Source of the DNA: an uncultured Muribaculaceae bacterium
GTDB taxonomy: Bacteria > Bacteroidota > Bacteroidia > Bacteroidales > Muribaculaceae
Assembly (NCBI GenBank): GCA_910587545.1
Contig: CAJUMI010000058.1
Span: 1,980 to 15,623, forward strand
Direction: 5' to 3'
Length of the DNA stretch: 13,644 nucleotides
Shown here: piece after piece, positions 1 to 6,081 of the stretch
Layout of the letters: each line of letters starts with the position of its first letter
Numbering within the stretch: the stretch's first letter is position 1
Notes under the pieces: generated by a model
Databases searched by the model: none
What the model saw: only the letters and a program-made list of their open reading frames with translations
Told to the model about the DNA's origin: nothing
Made by a program: the position numbers and the translations under genes

Positions 1-53
1 CAAGGACTCCCTGATTATGAGTCAGGTGCTCTGACCAACTGAGCTATAGGACC
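1..53 (-). tRNA. tRNA with CAT anticodon (Met, or Ile2), 3' part outside window
   Basis: Read on the minus strand from 53 downward, the sequence gives a 7-nt acceptor strand (GGTCCTA), the TA spacer, a GCTC/GAGC D-stem with an AGTTGGTCA loop, and a CCTGA/TCAGG anticodon stem enclosing CTCATAA, so the anticodon is CAT. A short variable region (GAGTC) follows, and the first T-arm bases reach the window edge. The T-arm and 3' acceptor strand are missing. CAT is shared by elongator Met, initiator Met and lysidine-modified Ile2 tRNAs. The first acceptor base is G and the anticodon stem lacks the initiator GGG/CCC pairs, so it is not the initiator; Met versus Ile2 stays open. Confidence 0.93.
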
Positions 54-55
54 GA

Positions 56-71
56 GAAACACACGTGTTTC
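56..71. repeat. 7-bp inverted repeat just before the tRNA 5' end
   Basis: GAAACAC (56-62) and GTGTTTC (65-71) are perfect complements separated by 2 bp. The hairpin would lie in the short 5' leader between the predicted start site and the mature tRNA end, the part removed by RNase P. No known function can be assigned. Confidence 0.5.
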
Positions 72-84
72 ACATTTGCGAGTG

Positions 85-115
85 CAAATTTAGTCTATTT
101 TTTTTGTTTTACCAA
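85..115 (-). promoter_or_regulatory. Bacteroidetes-type promoter for the tRNA
   Basis: On the minus strand, TAAATTTG (92 to 85) matches the -7 consensus TAnnTTTG. A TTG (115 to 113) lies 20 bp upstream, the expected -33 spacing. Transcription would start near 78 and run into the tRNA 5' end at 53. The same arrangement recurs before rplY, alaS and rpmH in this window. Confidence 0.65.
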
Positions 116-327
116 CAAAATCTTCAAATTTATATGGTGAATACATAAGATTTAACTTTCGCTGAGCACTGTTGCAAGGTGGTCAATATCCATGAGACAT
201 GTAGTTTGTCTGTGTCTGAAACTGAGTTTTTCATTCTGTTTCTTAAGCAGTTCCGATGCAGGCTTGCGCATTGCGGAATGATTGACAGAGCCATTTTTTA
301 GTACGTTTCCGGCATCGATCTCCCTTA

Positions 328-357
328 GAGGTTATTTAATCACAAATGTGGAGCCGG
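328..357 (+). repeat. Left terminal inverted repeat
   Basis: Begins GAGGTTATTT and ends with CCGG at 354-357. It aligns with the reverse complement of 633-663: 10 identical bases, a short variable step, then ACAAATGTG, then CCGG. The outer half is best conserved, as expected for transposase-recognised ends. Confidence 0.65.
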
Positions 358-362
358 AGAGT

Positions 363-453
363 ATGGATTTTTAAGCTATCTCATTAATAATCTTCAGCCA
401 CCATGCTATAGCATGGTGGCTGAAGATTATGGGCAGAATAGCCGAAAATCCAT
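363..453. repeat. Left hairpin module around a perfect 44-bp palindrome
   Basis: The core 387-430 is an uninterrupted palindrome centred between 408 and 409, each 22-nt arm running ATAATCTTCAGCC to GCTA. Two further arm pairs share that centre: GCTAT 375-379 with ATAGC 438-442, and ATGGATTTT 363-371 with AAAATCCAT 445-453. As DNA this could extrude a cruciform, as RNA a long hairpin. With almost no loop it is unlike an ordinary terminator, and no T-tract follows. Confidence 0.85.
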
Positions 454-535
454 CCATGCAGGCTTTGAAAACTAATGTTATCATTTATCTTCTTTTAAAA
501 TTCTATGTTGAGATTGTAAAATAAATGCTTGTTCG

Positions 536-632
536 CATCCATTCTCTTGAGTGCCTTTAGTGCTGAATTTCAGCCATAATGCTACAGCATTGCCTTAAAT
601 TCATCCCGAAATTCACCTCAAGAGAATGGACG
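536..632. repeat. Right hairpin module, degenerate relative of the left one
   Basis: A 14-bp perfect arm pair (538-551 with 617-630, TCCATTCTCTTGAG and its complement) encloses TGAATTT (564-570) with AAATTCA (597-603) and a small core AATGCT/AGCATT (578-591), all centred at about 584. The stretch 569-590 matches 393-414 of the left module at 19 of 22 positions (shared TTCAGCCA, ATGCTA, AGCAT), so the two modules look related by descent. Confidence 0.75.
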
Positions 633-663
633 CCGGATTTCACATTTGTTATCAAATAACCTC
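633..663 (-). repeat. Right terminal inverted repeat
   Basis: Starts with CCGG (633-636), contains CACATTTGT and ends AAATAACCTC. It is the inverted partner of 328-357 with three or four substitutions and one extra base. The 11-mer TTTCACATTTG (638-648) also occurs at 68-78 in the tRNA leader region. Confidence 0.65.
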
Positions 664-666
664 TTA

Positions 667-968
667 AATGTCACGTCCATTCACCAATGCAGTTTGTTCT
701 CTATTCCCCAACGCTAATTATTCGGGGTGCAAAACATGAGATATCGTTCTCCCACCCGCTAATGAAGTAATAAGCGGTTTCGCAAGATAAATCCGCGAGT
801 GTCTTTAACCATGTAGAATATTTCTTTGTGTGTCTAATCTAGCCTATTACAACCACATAGGCAAGGAGTCAAACGCGTGTTGACTTAATATGACTTTATT
901 TTGACTTAACGTTTATTCAAATTTCATGCTTATGCCCAATATTTTCCTGTCTTTATTTAGCTAAAACA
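667..968. other. Non-coding stretch upstream of the rplY promoter
   Basis: No coding frame is visible. There are small inverted repeats: CCGCT/AGCGG around 755-776, GCCTAT/ATAGGC at 842-862, and AGTCAA/TTGACT at 867-885. A TGACTT direct-repeat cluster at 880-910 is listed separately. Confidence 0.5.
880..910 (+). repeat. Three TGACTT direct repeats at helical spacing
   Basis: TTGACTTAAT (880-889), ATGACTTTAT (890-899) and TTGACTTAAC (901-910) place TGACTT at 881, 891 and 902, one helical turn apart. An inverted AGTCAA lies at 867-872. The cluster is about 60 bp upstream of the predicted rplY -33 element, a plausible position for an activator site. No regulator can be named. Confidence 0.45.
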
Positions 969-998
969 TTGTCTGTTAAAATAAAATTTGTAACTTTG
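969..998 (+). promoter_or_regulatory. Bacteroidetes-type promoter of the rplY operon
   Basis: TTG at 969-971 and TAACTTTG at 991-998 (TAnnTTTG) are separated by 19 bp. Transcription would start near 1004-1006, giving a leader of about 77 nt before the rplY start codon. The match to the family consensus is exact at the -7 box. Confidence 0.75.
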
Positions 999-1028
999 CA
1001 GTCGCTTTTTAGCATCCCGTGTGATGGG

Positions 1029-1057
1029 AAATTAAGGAGCATTCGAACTTAATTTTT
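1029..1057 (+). promoter_or_regulatory. A/T-rich hairpin with T-run in the rplY leader
   Basis: AAATTAAG (1029-1036) pairs with CTTAATTT (1048-1055) around an 11-nt loop, and two more T follow. It sits in the predicted 5' leader, 25 bp before the start codon. It could act as a weak attenuator or autoregulatory structure, but the stem is almost all A-U and a chance match is quite possible. Confidence 0.3.
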
Positions 1058-1081
1058 AGTAACACATTAACAACCAAACAA

Positions 1082-1735
1082 ATGAAGACATTCCAACTTG
1101 CGGCTGAACCCCGCACCGATCTCGGAAAGAAAGCAACCAAAGCTCTGCGTGCAGAAGGTAAAATTCCTGTAGTGCTCAACGGTGGCGAAGTTATCGAACT
1201 ACCCTACAAAGGCACACTCAAGGCAGGTGAAAAAATCATTGAAATCGGTAACGGCAAAGGCCTTATCACAACTGATCTCACTGTAACCAACGATGCAGTG
1301 CGCAAGCTCATCTATACTCCTGACATCTTCGCTATCGAACTCGATATCAACGGCGAAAAGCGTATGGCAGTGCTGAAAGATATCCAGTTTCAGCCTGTTA
1401 AAGACACCATTCTCCACATCGACCTTCTCGAAGTTAACGAAAAGAAACCCGTTGTCATCGAAGTTCCCGTTAAGCTTGATGGTCACGCAGAAGGTGTCAA
1501 GGCCGGTGGTAAACTCAGCCTTTCGATGAAGAAGCTCAAAGTCAAAGCCATCTACACCGATATCCCCGAGCGTCTTGTGATCAATGTCGATAACCTCGGT
1601 CTCGGCAAGACTATGTCAGTCGGCGATCTCCACTACGAAGGCCTCGAACTTGTCAACGCCAAGAACGCAGTCGTTTGCGCTGTTCAGCTCACTCGTGCCG
1701 CACGTGGTGCCGCTGCTGCCGCTGCTGCCAAGTAA
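1082..1735 (+). CDS. rplY: 50S ribosomal protein L25/general stress protein Ctc
   Basis: This is a 217-residue protein of the L25/TL5/Ctc family, which binds 5S rRNA in the central protuberance of the large ribosomal subunit. The N-terminal L25 beta-barrel domain covers about residues 4-92, including the typical opening with RTDLGKKATKALRAEGKIP. The TL5-like C-terminal beta domain covers about 98-190 (VNEKKPVVIEVPVKLDGHAEGVKAGGK contains the family's VKLxGxAxGVKxGG signature). The tail is alanine-rich (about 204-217), common in Bacteroidetes versions. The start codon lies 77 nt after a well-matched promoter, and pth follows after 12 nt, so this is the first gene of an operon. Length is that of the long, two-domain form rather than the short E. 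coli L25. Confidence 0.95.
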   Translation: MKTFQLAAEPRTDLGKKATKALRAEGKIPVVLNGGEVIELPYKGTLKAGEKIIEIGNGKGLITTDLTVTNDAVRKLIYTPDIFAIELDINGEKRMAVLKDIQFQPVKDTILHIDLLEVNEKKPVVIEVPVKLDGHAEGVKAGGKLSLSMKKLKVKAIYTDIPERLVINVDNLGLGKTMSVGDLHYEGLELVNAKNAVVCAVQLTRAARGAAAAAAAK

Positions 1736-1747
1736 TAGCCTTACAGC

Positions 1748-2317
1748 ATGAAATATCTGATAGTTGGGCTCGGCAATATAGGTTCTGAATACCAAAACAC
1801 GCGCCACAACATCGGTTTTAAAATATTGGATGCCTTTGCTGAGGCATCCAATATTTCTTTTTCGACCGAGCGTTACGGCGATGTCGCCCGAATGAGGCTG
1901 AAAAACAAGCAGCTCGTGCTACTTAAGCCCTCTACCTACATGAACCTGAGCGGTAACGCCGTAAGATACTGGAAAGATAAAGAGGGTATCGAAATATCAA
2001 ACATCCTTGTGCTTGTCGACGACATAGCCTTACCCTTCGGCGCTATACGCATCAAGCCCCGAGGCAGTGACGCAGGCCACAACGGCCTCAAGAATATCGC
2101 ACAGATGCTCGGCACCGATGTATATCCGCGTCTGCGATTTGGCATAGGCGACAATTATCCGCGTGGTTGCCAGATCGACTACGTGCTCGGCCAGTTCACA
2201 GCCGACGAGAAAGCTGCCCTGCCCGACCGCATCGAAACTGCCGATGCCGCGATCAAGGAATTTGTGCTTGCGGGAATCCAAAACGCGATGTGCGCGTTCA
2301 ATAATAAACAATCATAA
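1748..2317 (+). CDS. pth: Peptidyl-tRNA hydrolase
   Basis: This 189-residue enzyme cleaves the ester bond of peptidyl-tRNAs that drop off the ribosome, recycling tRNA. Length is normal for bacterial Pth. Catalytic and substrate residues are in place: N10 in LIVGLGNIG, H20 in NTRHNIG, N66 in PSTYMNLSG, D91 in the LVDDIALPFG segment, and N112 in GHNGLK. The start is the ATG 12 nt after rplY, and an S4-domain gene starts 13 nt after its stop, so the three are co-transcribed. A perfect 14-bp hairpin followed by a T-run lies inside the coding sequence at 1821-1862, which may lower transcription of the distal genes relative to rplY. Confidence 0.96.
   Translation: MKYLIVGLGNIGSEYQNTRHNIGFKILDAFAEASNISFSTERYGDVARMRLKNKQLVLLKPSTYMNLSGNAVRYWKDKEGIEISNILVLVDDIALPFGAIRIKPRGSDAGHNGLKNIAQMLGTDVYPRLRFGIGDNYPRGCQIDYVLGQFTADEKAALPDRIETADAAIKEFVLAGIQNAMCAFNNKQS
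1821..1862 (+). terminator. Terminator-like hairpin inside pth
   Basis: AAATATTGGATGCC (1821-1834) and GGCATCCAATATTT (1843-1856) are perfect complements around an 8-nt loop, followed by CTTTTT (1857-1862). This is the shape of an intrinsic terminator, yet it encodes Pth residues about 25-38. It could be a partial terminator or an RNA-processing site between the abundant L25 message and the rest of the operon. The structure is seen; the function is inferred. Confidence 0.5.
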
Positions 2318-2330
2318 CCGATAGTTGTCA

Positions 2331-2786
2331 ATGGCCAAATCTGAAGTCAGAATAGACAAATGGCTGTGGGCGGTCAGGATTTTCAAGACACGCACCATAG
2401 CGACCGAAGCCATAAAGAAAGGGCGTGTGACGGTTGGCGATAGCGCTGTTCCGGTCAAGCCATCGAGAATGCTGAAGGTCGGAGACACGGTCAACGTTCG
2501 CAAACCGCCGGTGACATATTCATTCAGGGTACTTGCTCTGACCGAAAACCGACTCGGAGCAAAACTTGTGCCTGAATACATGGAAAACATCACTCCACAG
2601 TCACAATACGATCTGCTCGAAGTGGTCAAAATATCTGGTTTCATCGACCGTCGCAAGGGTCTTGGAAGGCCGACCAAACGCGAAGGACGCGAACTGTCGA
2701 AATTCACCGAAAGCGCCTACGACGACGGATGGGATTTCGATTTTGACGAGGATTACGACCAAGAAGAGAACCCGTCAGACGACTAA
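2331..2786 (+). CDS. S4-domain RNA-binding protein, Hsp15 family
   Basis: This 151-residue protein has an S4 RNA-binding domain at about residues 6-66 (VRIDKWLWAVRIFKTRTIAT, then the GRVTVGD turn typical of Hsp15/HslR), a basic linker (RRKGLGRPTKREGR, about 106-119) and a strongly acidic tail rich in Asp and Glu (about 129-151). E. coli Hsp15 binds free 50S subunits carrying a nascent chain on tRNA, which fits its place right after pth. I chose ATG 2331 rather than the TTG six bases earlier because family members begin close to the RIDKWLW motif. The acidic tail may shield the basic segment or act as a partner site. A strong terminator follows 30 nt after the stop. Confidence 0.9.
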   Translation: MAKSEVRIDKWLWAVRIFKTRTIATEAIKKGRVTVGDSAVPVKPSRMLKVGDTVNVRKPPVTYSFRVLALTENRLGAKLVPEYMENITPQSQYDLLEVVKISGFIDRRKGLGRPTKREGRELSKFTESAYDDGWDFDFDEDYDQEENPSDD

Positions 2787-2815
2787 GTCGCCCGCCAGAG
2801 GGTAAATGATATAAA

Positions 2816-2862
2816 AATCGGGCGGGGTCATACACCGAAATAGTGTTTGATCCCGCCCGATT
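2816..2862. terminator. Bidirectional terminator between convergent operons
   Basis: AATCGGGCGGGGTCA (2816-2830) pairs with TGATCCCGCCCGATT (2848-2862) along 15 bp with one G-T wobble, and ACAC/GTGT inside can extend it. The stem is G+C-rich. A-rich sequence precedes it and TTGCAATTT follows it, so it can serve both the rplY-pth-S4 operon and the alaS-VOC operon arriving from the right. Confidence 0.8.
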
Positions 2863-2877
2863 GCAATTTCCATCTGA

Positions 2878-3249
2878 TCAGCGATCGACGATCTCTACGC
2901 GGTTGCCTTCGGGGTCAAGACATGCAGACATATAAGTTCCTACAACGGTTTCCGCCGGCTCTGAAATTACAGGGTTGCCGTCAGTCCTGAGAAGTTCGGT
3001 GAGAAATCTCACACCTTCCCGGCTTCCTGCAGCTATTGCAACATGTCCGGCAACAGAATCCGTTGTCTTTTTGTCATAGGCGAGGATCTCGACAGAGGCA
3101 TCAGAGTCAGGCCATGACAGGAAATAACAACTTACACCGCTATCTTCGTTGCGATACAACTCGCTCGACGTGAGCGCGAAATAGCGCATATACCAATAAC
3201 GCAACGCCTCAATGTCGTTGGCCACGATTCCGACGTGGGACAGTTTCAT
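2878..3249 (-). CDS. VOC/glyoxalase-fold metalloprotein
   Basis: This 123-residue protein is a single vicinal-oxygen-chelate unit pair (two beta-alpha-beta-beta-beta modules). The expected four metal ligands are visible: H5 (KLSHVGIVA), E54 (SVEILAY), H69 (GHVAIA) and E119 (GNRVEIVD). The family includes glyoxalase I, methylmalonyl-CoA epimerase and antibiotic-resistance proteins. The H/E/H/E ligand set supports a metal-dependent lyase or isomerase, but the substrate cannot be read from sequence. It starts 6 nt downstream of the alaS stop and must be co-transcribed with it, ending at the shared terminator. Linkage with alaS may be only transcriptional. Confidence 0.85.
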   Translation of the reverse strand: MKLSHVGIVANDIEALRYWYMRYFALTSSELYRNEDSGVSCYFLSWPDSDASVEILAYDKKTTDSVAGHVAIAAGSREGVRFLTELLRTDGNPVISEPAETVVGTYMSACLDPEGNRVEIVDR

Positions 3250-3255
3250 CGCGTT

Positions 3256-5883
3256 TTATTCGTTTAGAAGTTCAATCATGCGGTTGAACGCTATCTCTAT
3301 GCCTTCTTTATCCTTGCCGCCGGCCTGCGCAAACCCGGGCTGGCCGCCACCACCGCCTTTAATGGCTTTGGCAGCGTCACGCACGATTGCAGCAGCACTC
3401 TTGCCTTCTTTAACAAGTTCGTCAGTCAGCATCACTGTGAGCAGCGGTTTGTCCGCTGAATCTACGGTTGCCGCCATAAATGCTGTCGGCTCTGTAGATC
3501 TCGCCCTGACGGCAAAGGCCACGTTCTTGACTACGTCAGGCATTCGTATTCCTTTGAGGGTTACAATCCTCACACCATGGTCAAAGATCGCTTTCTCCAT
3601 CAGTTGGGCAGCCATATTGTTGACGCGCTCCCGGAAATAATCTTCGGCCTGCTTTCGCAATTCGGCGTTTTCCTCAATCGAACGTCGCAAGGCCGCAACA
3701 ATATCGGGAGCATTGTTAAGCATAGCAGCGACATCGCGGAGAGTGGTCGAAAGTTCGTCAATGGCTTTTTCAACATTCTCGCCTGTAATAGCCTCAATAC
3801 GACGGATGCCGGCCGCGATACTGCTTTCTGATATGATGCGGAGCATGCCTATGTTACCGGTATTCTCAACATGTGTGCCACCACAGAGCTCGACCGATTC
3901 GCCATATCGTATCACACGCACTTCGTCACCGTATTTCTCACCGAACAGAGCCATTGCACCCATCGCACGCGCTTCTTCAATGGGAACGTTGCGATGCTCG
4001 TCGCGCGTCATTGCCTGACGGATGCGGCGGTTTACTATGCGTTCGACCGCAGATATCTCAGCGGGAGTCATTTTCTGAAAGTGGGAGAAGTCAAAACGCA
4101 ACACTTCGGGCGATACAAATGAACCGCGCTGCTCGACATGTGTGCCGAGGACTTCGCGGAGAGCTTCGTGAAGAAGGTGTGTCGCAGTGTGGTTACGTGA
4201 CGTAGCCAGCCGGGCATCAACGTCGATTTCCGCACGGAAACGTGCTGCCGGATCTGCCGGCAATTTCTTTGTAAGATGTACTCCGACACCATTCTCGCGT
4301 TTAGTATCAAAGACTTCGATCTTCTCGCCTGTCTCAAGGTCGGTAAGGCAACCTTTGTCGCCTACCTGACCGCCCATCTCGGCATAGAACGGCGTCTCAC
4401 GTAGTATGATCTGATAATATTCGCGGTTTTTCTGCTTCACCTGACGGTAACGCAGAATTTCCGTGTCTACGGCTGTCTTGTCATAACCGACAAATTCCTG
4501 TTCGCCTTCGTTGACGGTGATCCAGTCAGTAGCCTCTACCGAGGCGGCATTGCGGGCGCGCTGCTTCTGAGCCTCCATCTCCGTATCAAACTTGGTCTGA
4601 TCAAGTGTCATTCCGTTTTCTTTAAGGATCAGCAGCGTAAGGTCGAGCGGGAACCCGTAAGTATCATAAAGCGTAAACGCCTGTTTACCCGAGATACGGT
4701 CCGAACCCTGCTTGCGGGCGGCAGTCATCGCATCGTCGAGCATTCTGATGCCGTTTTCAAGAGTACGCAGGAATGCATCTTCCTCTTCCTTGATCACCTT
4801 CATGATCAGATCACGCTGCGAAACAATTTCGGGATAAGCGTCGCCCATGCTGTCGATAAGAGTGTCGACAAGACGATACATAAATGCCGCGCGCTGACCG
4901 AGGAATGTATATGCATAACGCACTGCACGACGCAGGATGCGGCGGATCACATAGCCGGCCTTGGCATTGCCGGGCAACTGCGAGTCAGCGATAGAGAACG
5001 AGATTGTGCGGACATGGTCGGCAATGACGCGCATGGCTATATCGACTTTCGTGTTTTCGCCATATTTGAGGCCTGAGAGTTGCGAGATCTTTCCGATAAG
5101 AGGTGTGAACACGTCAGTGTCATAGTTGGAGCGTTTACCCTGAAGAGCCATACACAGTCGTTCAAACCCCATGCCTGTATCGATCACCTTGGCGGGCAGC
5201 GGTTCGAGCGAGCCGTCGGCCTTGCGGTTATACTGCATGAATACAAGGTTCCAGATCTCAATCACCTGGGGATGATCTTTATTGACGAGCGACGCACCGC
5301 TAATCTCATTGCGTTCCTCGTCAGTGCGCAGGTCGATATGTATCTCTGAGCACGGCCCGCAGGGACCGGTATCACCCATCTCCCAGAAGTTGTCGTGCTT
5401 GTTGCCGTTGATGATATGGTCTGCGGGCAAATGGTTTTCCCATATAGCCGCTGCCTCGTCGTCACGCGCCAGACCTTCTTCGGGCGATCCCTCAAAAACT
5501 GTGGCATATAGACGGGCAGGATCGAGATGCAGGACATCCACCAGATACTCCCACGCCCAGTCGATAGCCTCTTTTTTGAAATAGTCGCCGAATGACCAGT
5601 TGCCAAGCATCTCAAACATCGTATGGTGGTATGTGTCCATGCCCACCTCCTCGAGGTCGTTATGCTTGCCGCTGACGCGCAAACATTTTTGCGAGTCGGC
5701 CACACGCTGATATTTAGGAGCTTTGTTGCCAAGAATAATATCCTTGAATTGATTCATTCCGGCGTTGGTAAACATCAGCGTGGGGTCATCTTTAATAACC
5801 ATCGGAGCCGAAGGCACGATGTGATGCCCCTTGCTTTCGAAAAAGCCTTTGAACGACTCACGTATTTCTTTAGCTGTCAACAT
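3256..5883 (-). CDS. alaS: Alanyl-tRNA synthetase
   Basis: Full-length class II AlaRS of 875 residues, charging tRNA-Ala and editing Ser/Gly mischarging. The catalytic domain covers about 1-240 (motif 1 region with FTNAGMNQFKD, then GDTGPCGPCSEIH and the DTGMGFERL motif 3). The tRNA-recognition domain covers about 245-450. The editing domain carries the zinc-type ligands H565 and H569 (NHTATHLLH) with C667 and H671 (CGGTHVENTG). A coiled segment (about 705-760) and the C-Ala domain with a GGGGGQPGFAQAGG loop (about 843-856) complete it. All key residues are intact. The ATG start at 5883 gives the usual short N-terminus before the FKGFFESKGH motif. It has its own promoter at 5958-5988 and is divergent from an M23 peptidase gene. 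Confidence 0.98.
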   Translation of the reverse strand: MLTAKEIRESFKGFFESKGHHIVPSAPMVIKDDPTLMFTNAGMNQFKDIILGNKAPKYQRVADSQKCLRVSGKHNDLEEVGMDTYHHTMFEMLGNWSFGDYFKKEAIDWAWEYLVDVLHLDPARLYATVFEGSPEEGLARDDEAAAIWENHLPADHIINGNKHDNFWEMGDTGPCGPCSEIHIDLRTDEERNEISGASLVNKDHPQVIEIWNLVFMQYNRKADGSLEPLPAKVIDTGMGFERLCMALQGKRSNYDTDVFTPLIGKISQLSGLKYGENTKVDIAMRVIADHVRTISFSIADSQLPGNAKAGYVIRRILRRAVRYAYTFLGQRAAFMYRLVDTLIDSMGDAYPEIVSQRDLIMKVIKEEEDAFLRTLENGIRMLDDAMTAARKQGSDRISGKQAFTLYDTYGFPLDLTLLILKENGMTLDQTKFDTEMEAQKQRARNAASVEATDWITVNEGEQEFVGYDKTAVDTEILRYRQVKQKNREYYQIILRETPFYAEMGGQVGDKGCLTDLETGEKIEVFDTKRENGVGVHLTKKLPADPAARFRAEIDVDARLATSRNHTATHLLHEALREVLGTHVEQRGSFVSPEVLRFDFSHFQKMTPAEISAVERIVNRRIRQAMTRDEHRNVPIEEARAMGAMALFGEKYGDEVRVIRYGESVELCGGTHVENTGNIGMLRIISESSIAAGIRRIEAITGENVEKAIDELSTTLRDVAAMLNNAPDIVAALRRSIEENAELRKQAEDYFRERVNNMAAQLMEKAIFDHGVRIVTLKGIRMPDVVKNVAFAVRARSTEPTAFMAATVDSADKPLLTVMLTDELVKEGKSAAAIVRDAAKAIKGGGGGQPGFAQAGGKDKEGIEIAFNRMIELLNE

Positions 5884-5957
5884 ATTGGTGATAAAATTGA
5901 TCTATATGGTATTCTGTAATTCAAAAATAATCTGATATCTTTTCGATAAATAACCCA

Positions 5958-5988
5958 CAAAATTAGTCAGAACTTATTATTTTTGCAA
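5958..5988 (-). promoter_or_regulatory. Bacteroidetes-type promoter of alaS
   Basis: On the minus strand, TAATTTTG (5965 to 5958) fits TAnnTTTG and a TTG (5988 to 5986) lies 20 bp upstream. The predicted start is near 5951, giving a leader of about 70 nt. Confidence 0.65.
5978..5985 (+). promoter_or_regulatory. Possible -7 box for the M23 peptidase operon
   Basis: TATTTTTG fits TAnnTTTG on the plus strand, about 95 nt before the M23 start, but no TTG is found at the right distance upstream. If real it lies within the alaS promoter, so the two divergent promoters would compete for polymerase. Confidence 0.3.
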
Positions 5989-6081
5989 GAAAAAAACAAA
6001 GTCACATCAAGATGATGCCAAAACATACTCCGGGAAATAATCGGTGACGGCAGAAATGTCAGACCTGCAACCTCAACAGTA

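Larger units (their letters stand above)
54..324. other. Non-coding stretch between tRNA and repeat element
   Basis: Apart from the tRNA promoter and leader inverted repeat, I see no reading frame with coding character and no recognisable RNA. A run of T and A around 93-120 is typical of Bacteroidetes promoter surroundings. The 10-mer ATGCAGGCTT (256-265) recurs at 456-465 inside the neighbouring repeat element, possibly by chance. Confidence 0.5.
325..666. mobile_element. MITE/REPIN-like non-coding element with nested inverted repeats
   Basis: A block of about 340 bp is bounded by imperfect terminal inverted repeats (328-357 and 633-663, about 27 of 31 positions matching when aligned with one gap) and flanked by TTA on both sides (325-327, 664-666), a possible 3-bp target duplication. 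Inside are two concentric hairpin modules centred at about 408.5 and 584, each about 80 bp from its nearer end. There is no reading frame of useful length, so if mobile it depends on a transposase elsewhere. The structure is directly visible. Calling it mobile is inference, since only one copy is in view and no transposase is present. Alternatives are a structured non-coding RNA or a large regulatory cruciform. Confidence 0.55.

Noticed and set aside
325..666. CRISPR array as an explanation for the repeated palindromic cores
   Set aside because: There are only two diverged copies, not regularly spaced short repeats with unique spacers, and no cas genes.
2325..2330. TTG start for the S4-domain gene, six bases before the ATG
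   Set aside because: ATG at 2331 places the RIDKWLW motif at the usual distance and needs no rare start codon.
2312..2707. 131-residue minus-strand frame opposite the S4 gene
   Set aside because: It is a shadow of a well-supported gene, with no motif or promoter of its own.
3212..5919. Several plus-strand frames of 60-140 residues opposite alaS, and a 156-residue minus frame at 5262-5732
   Set aside because: All lie in other frames of an intact 875-codon alaS gene and have skewed, non-protein-like composition.
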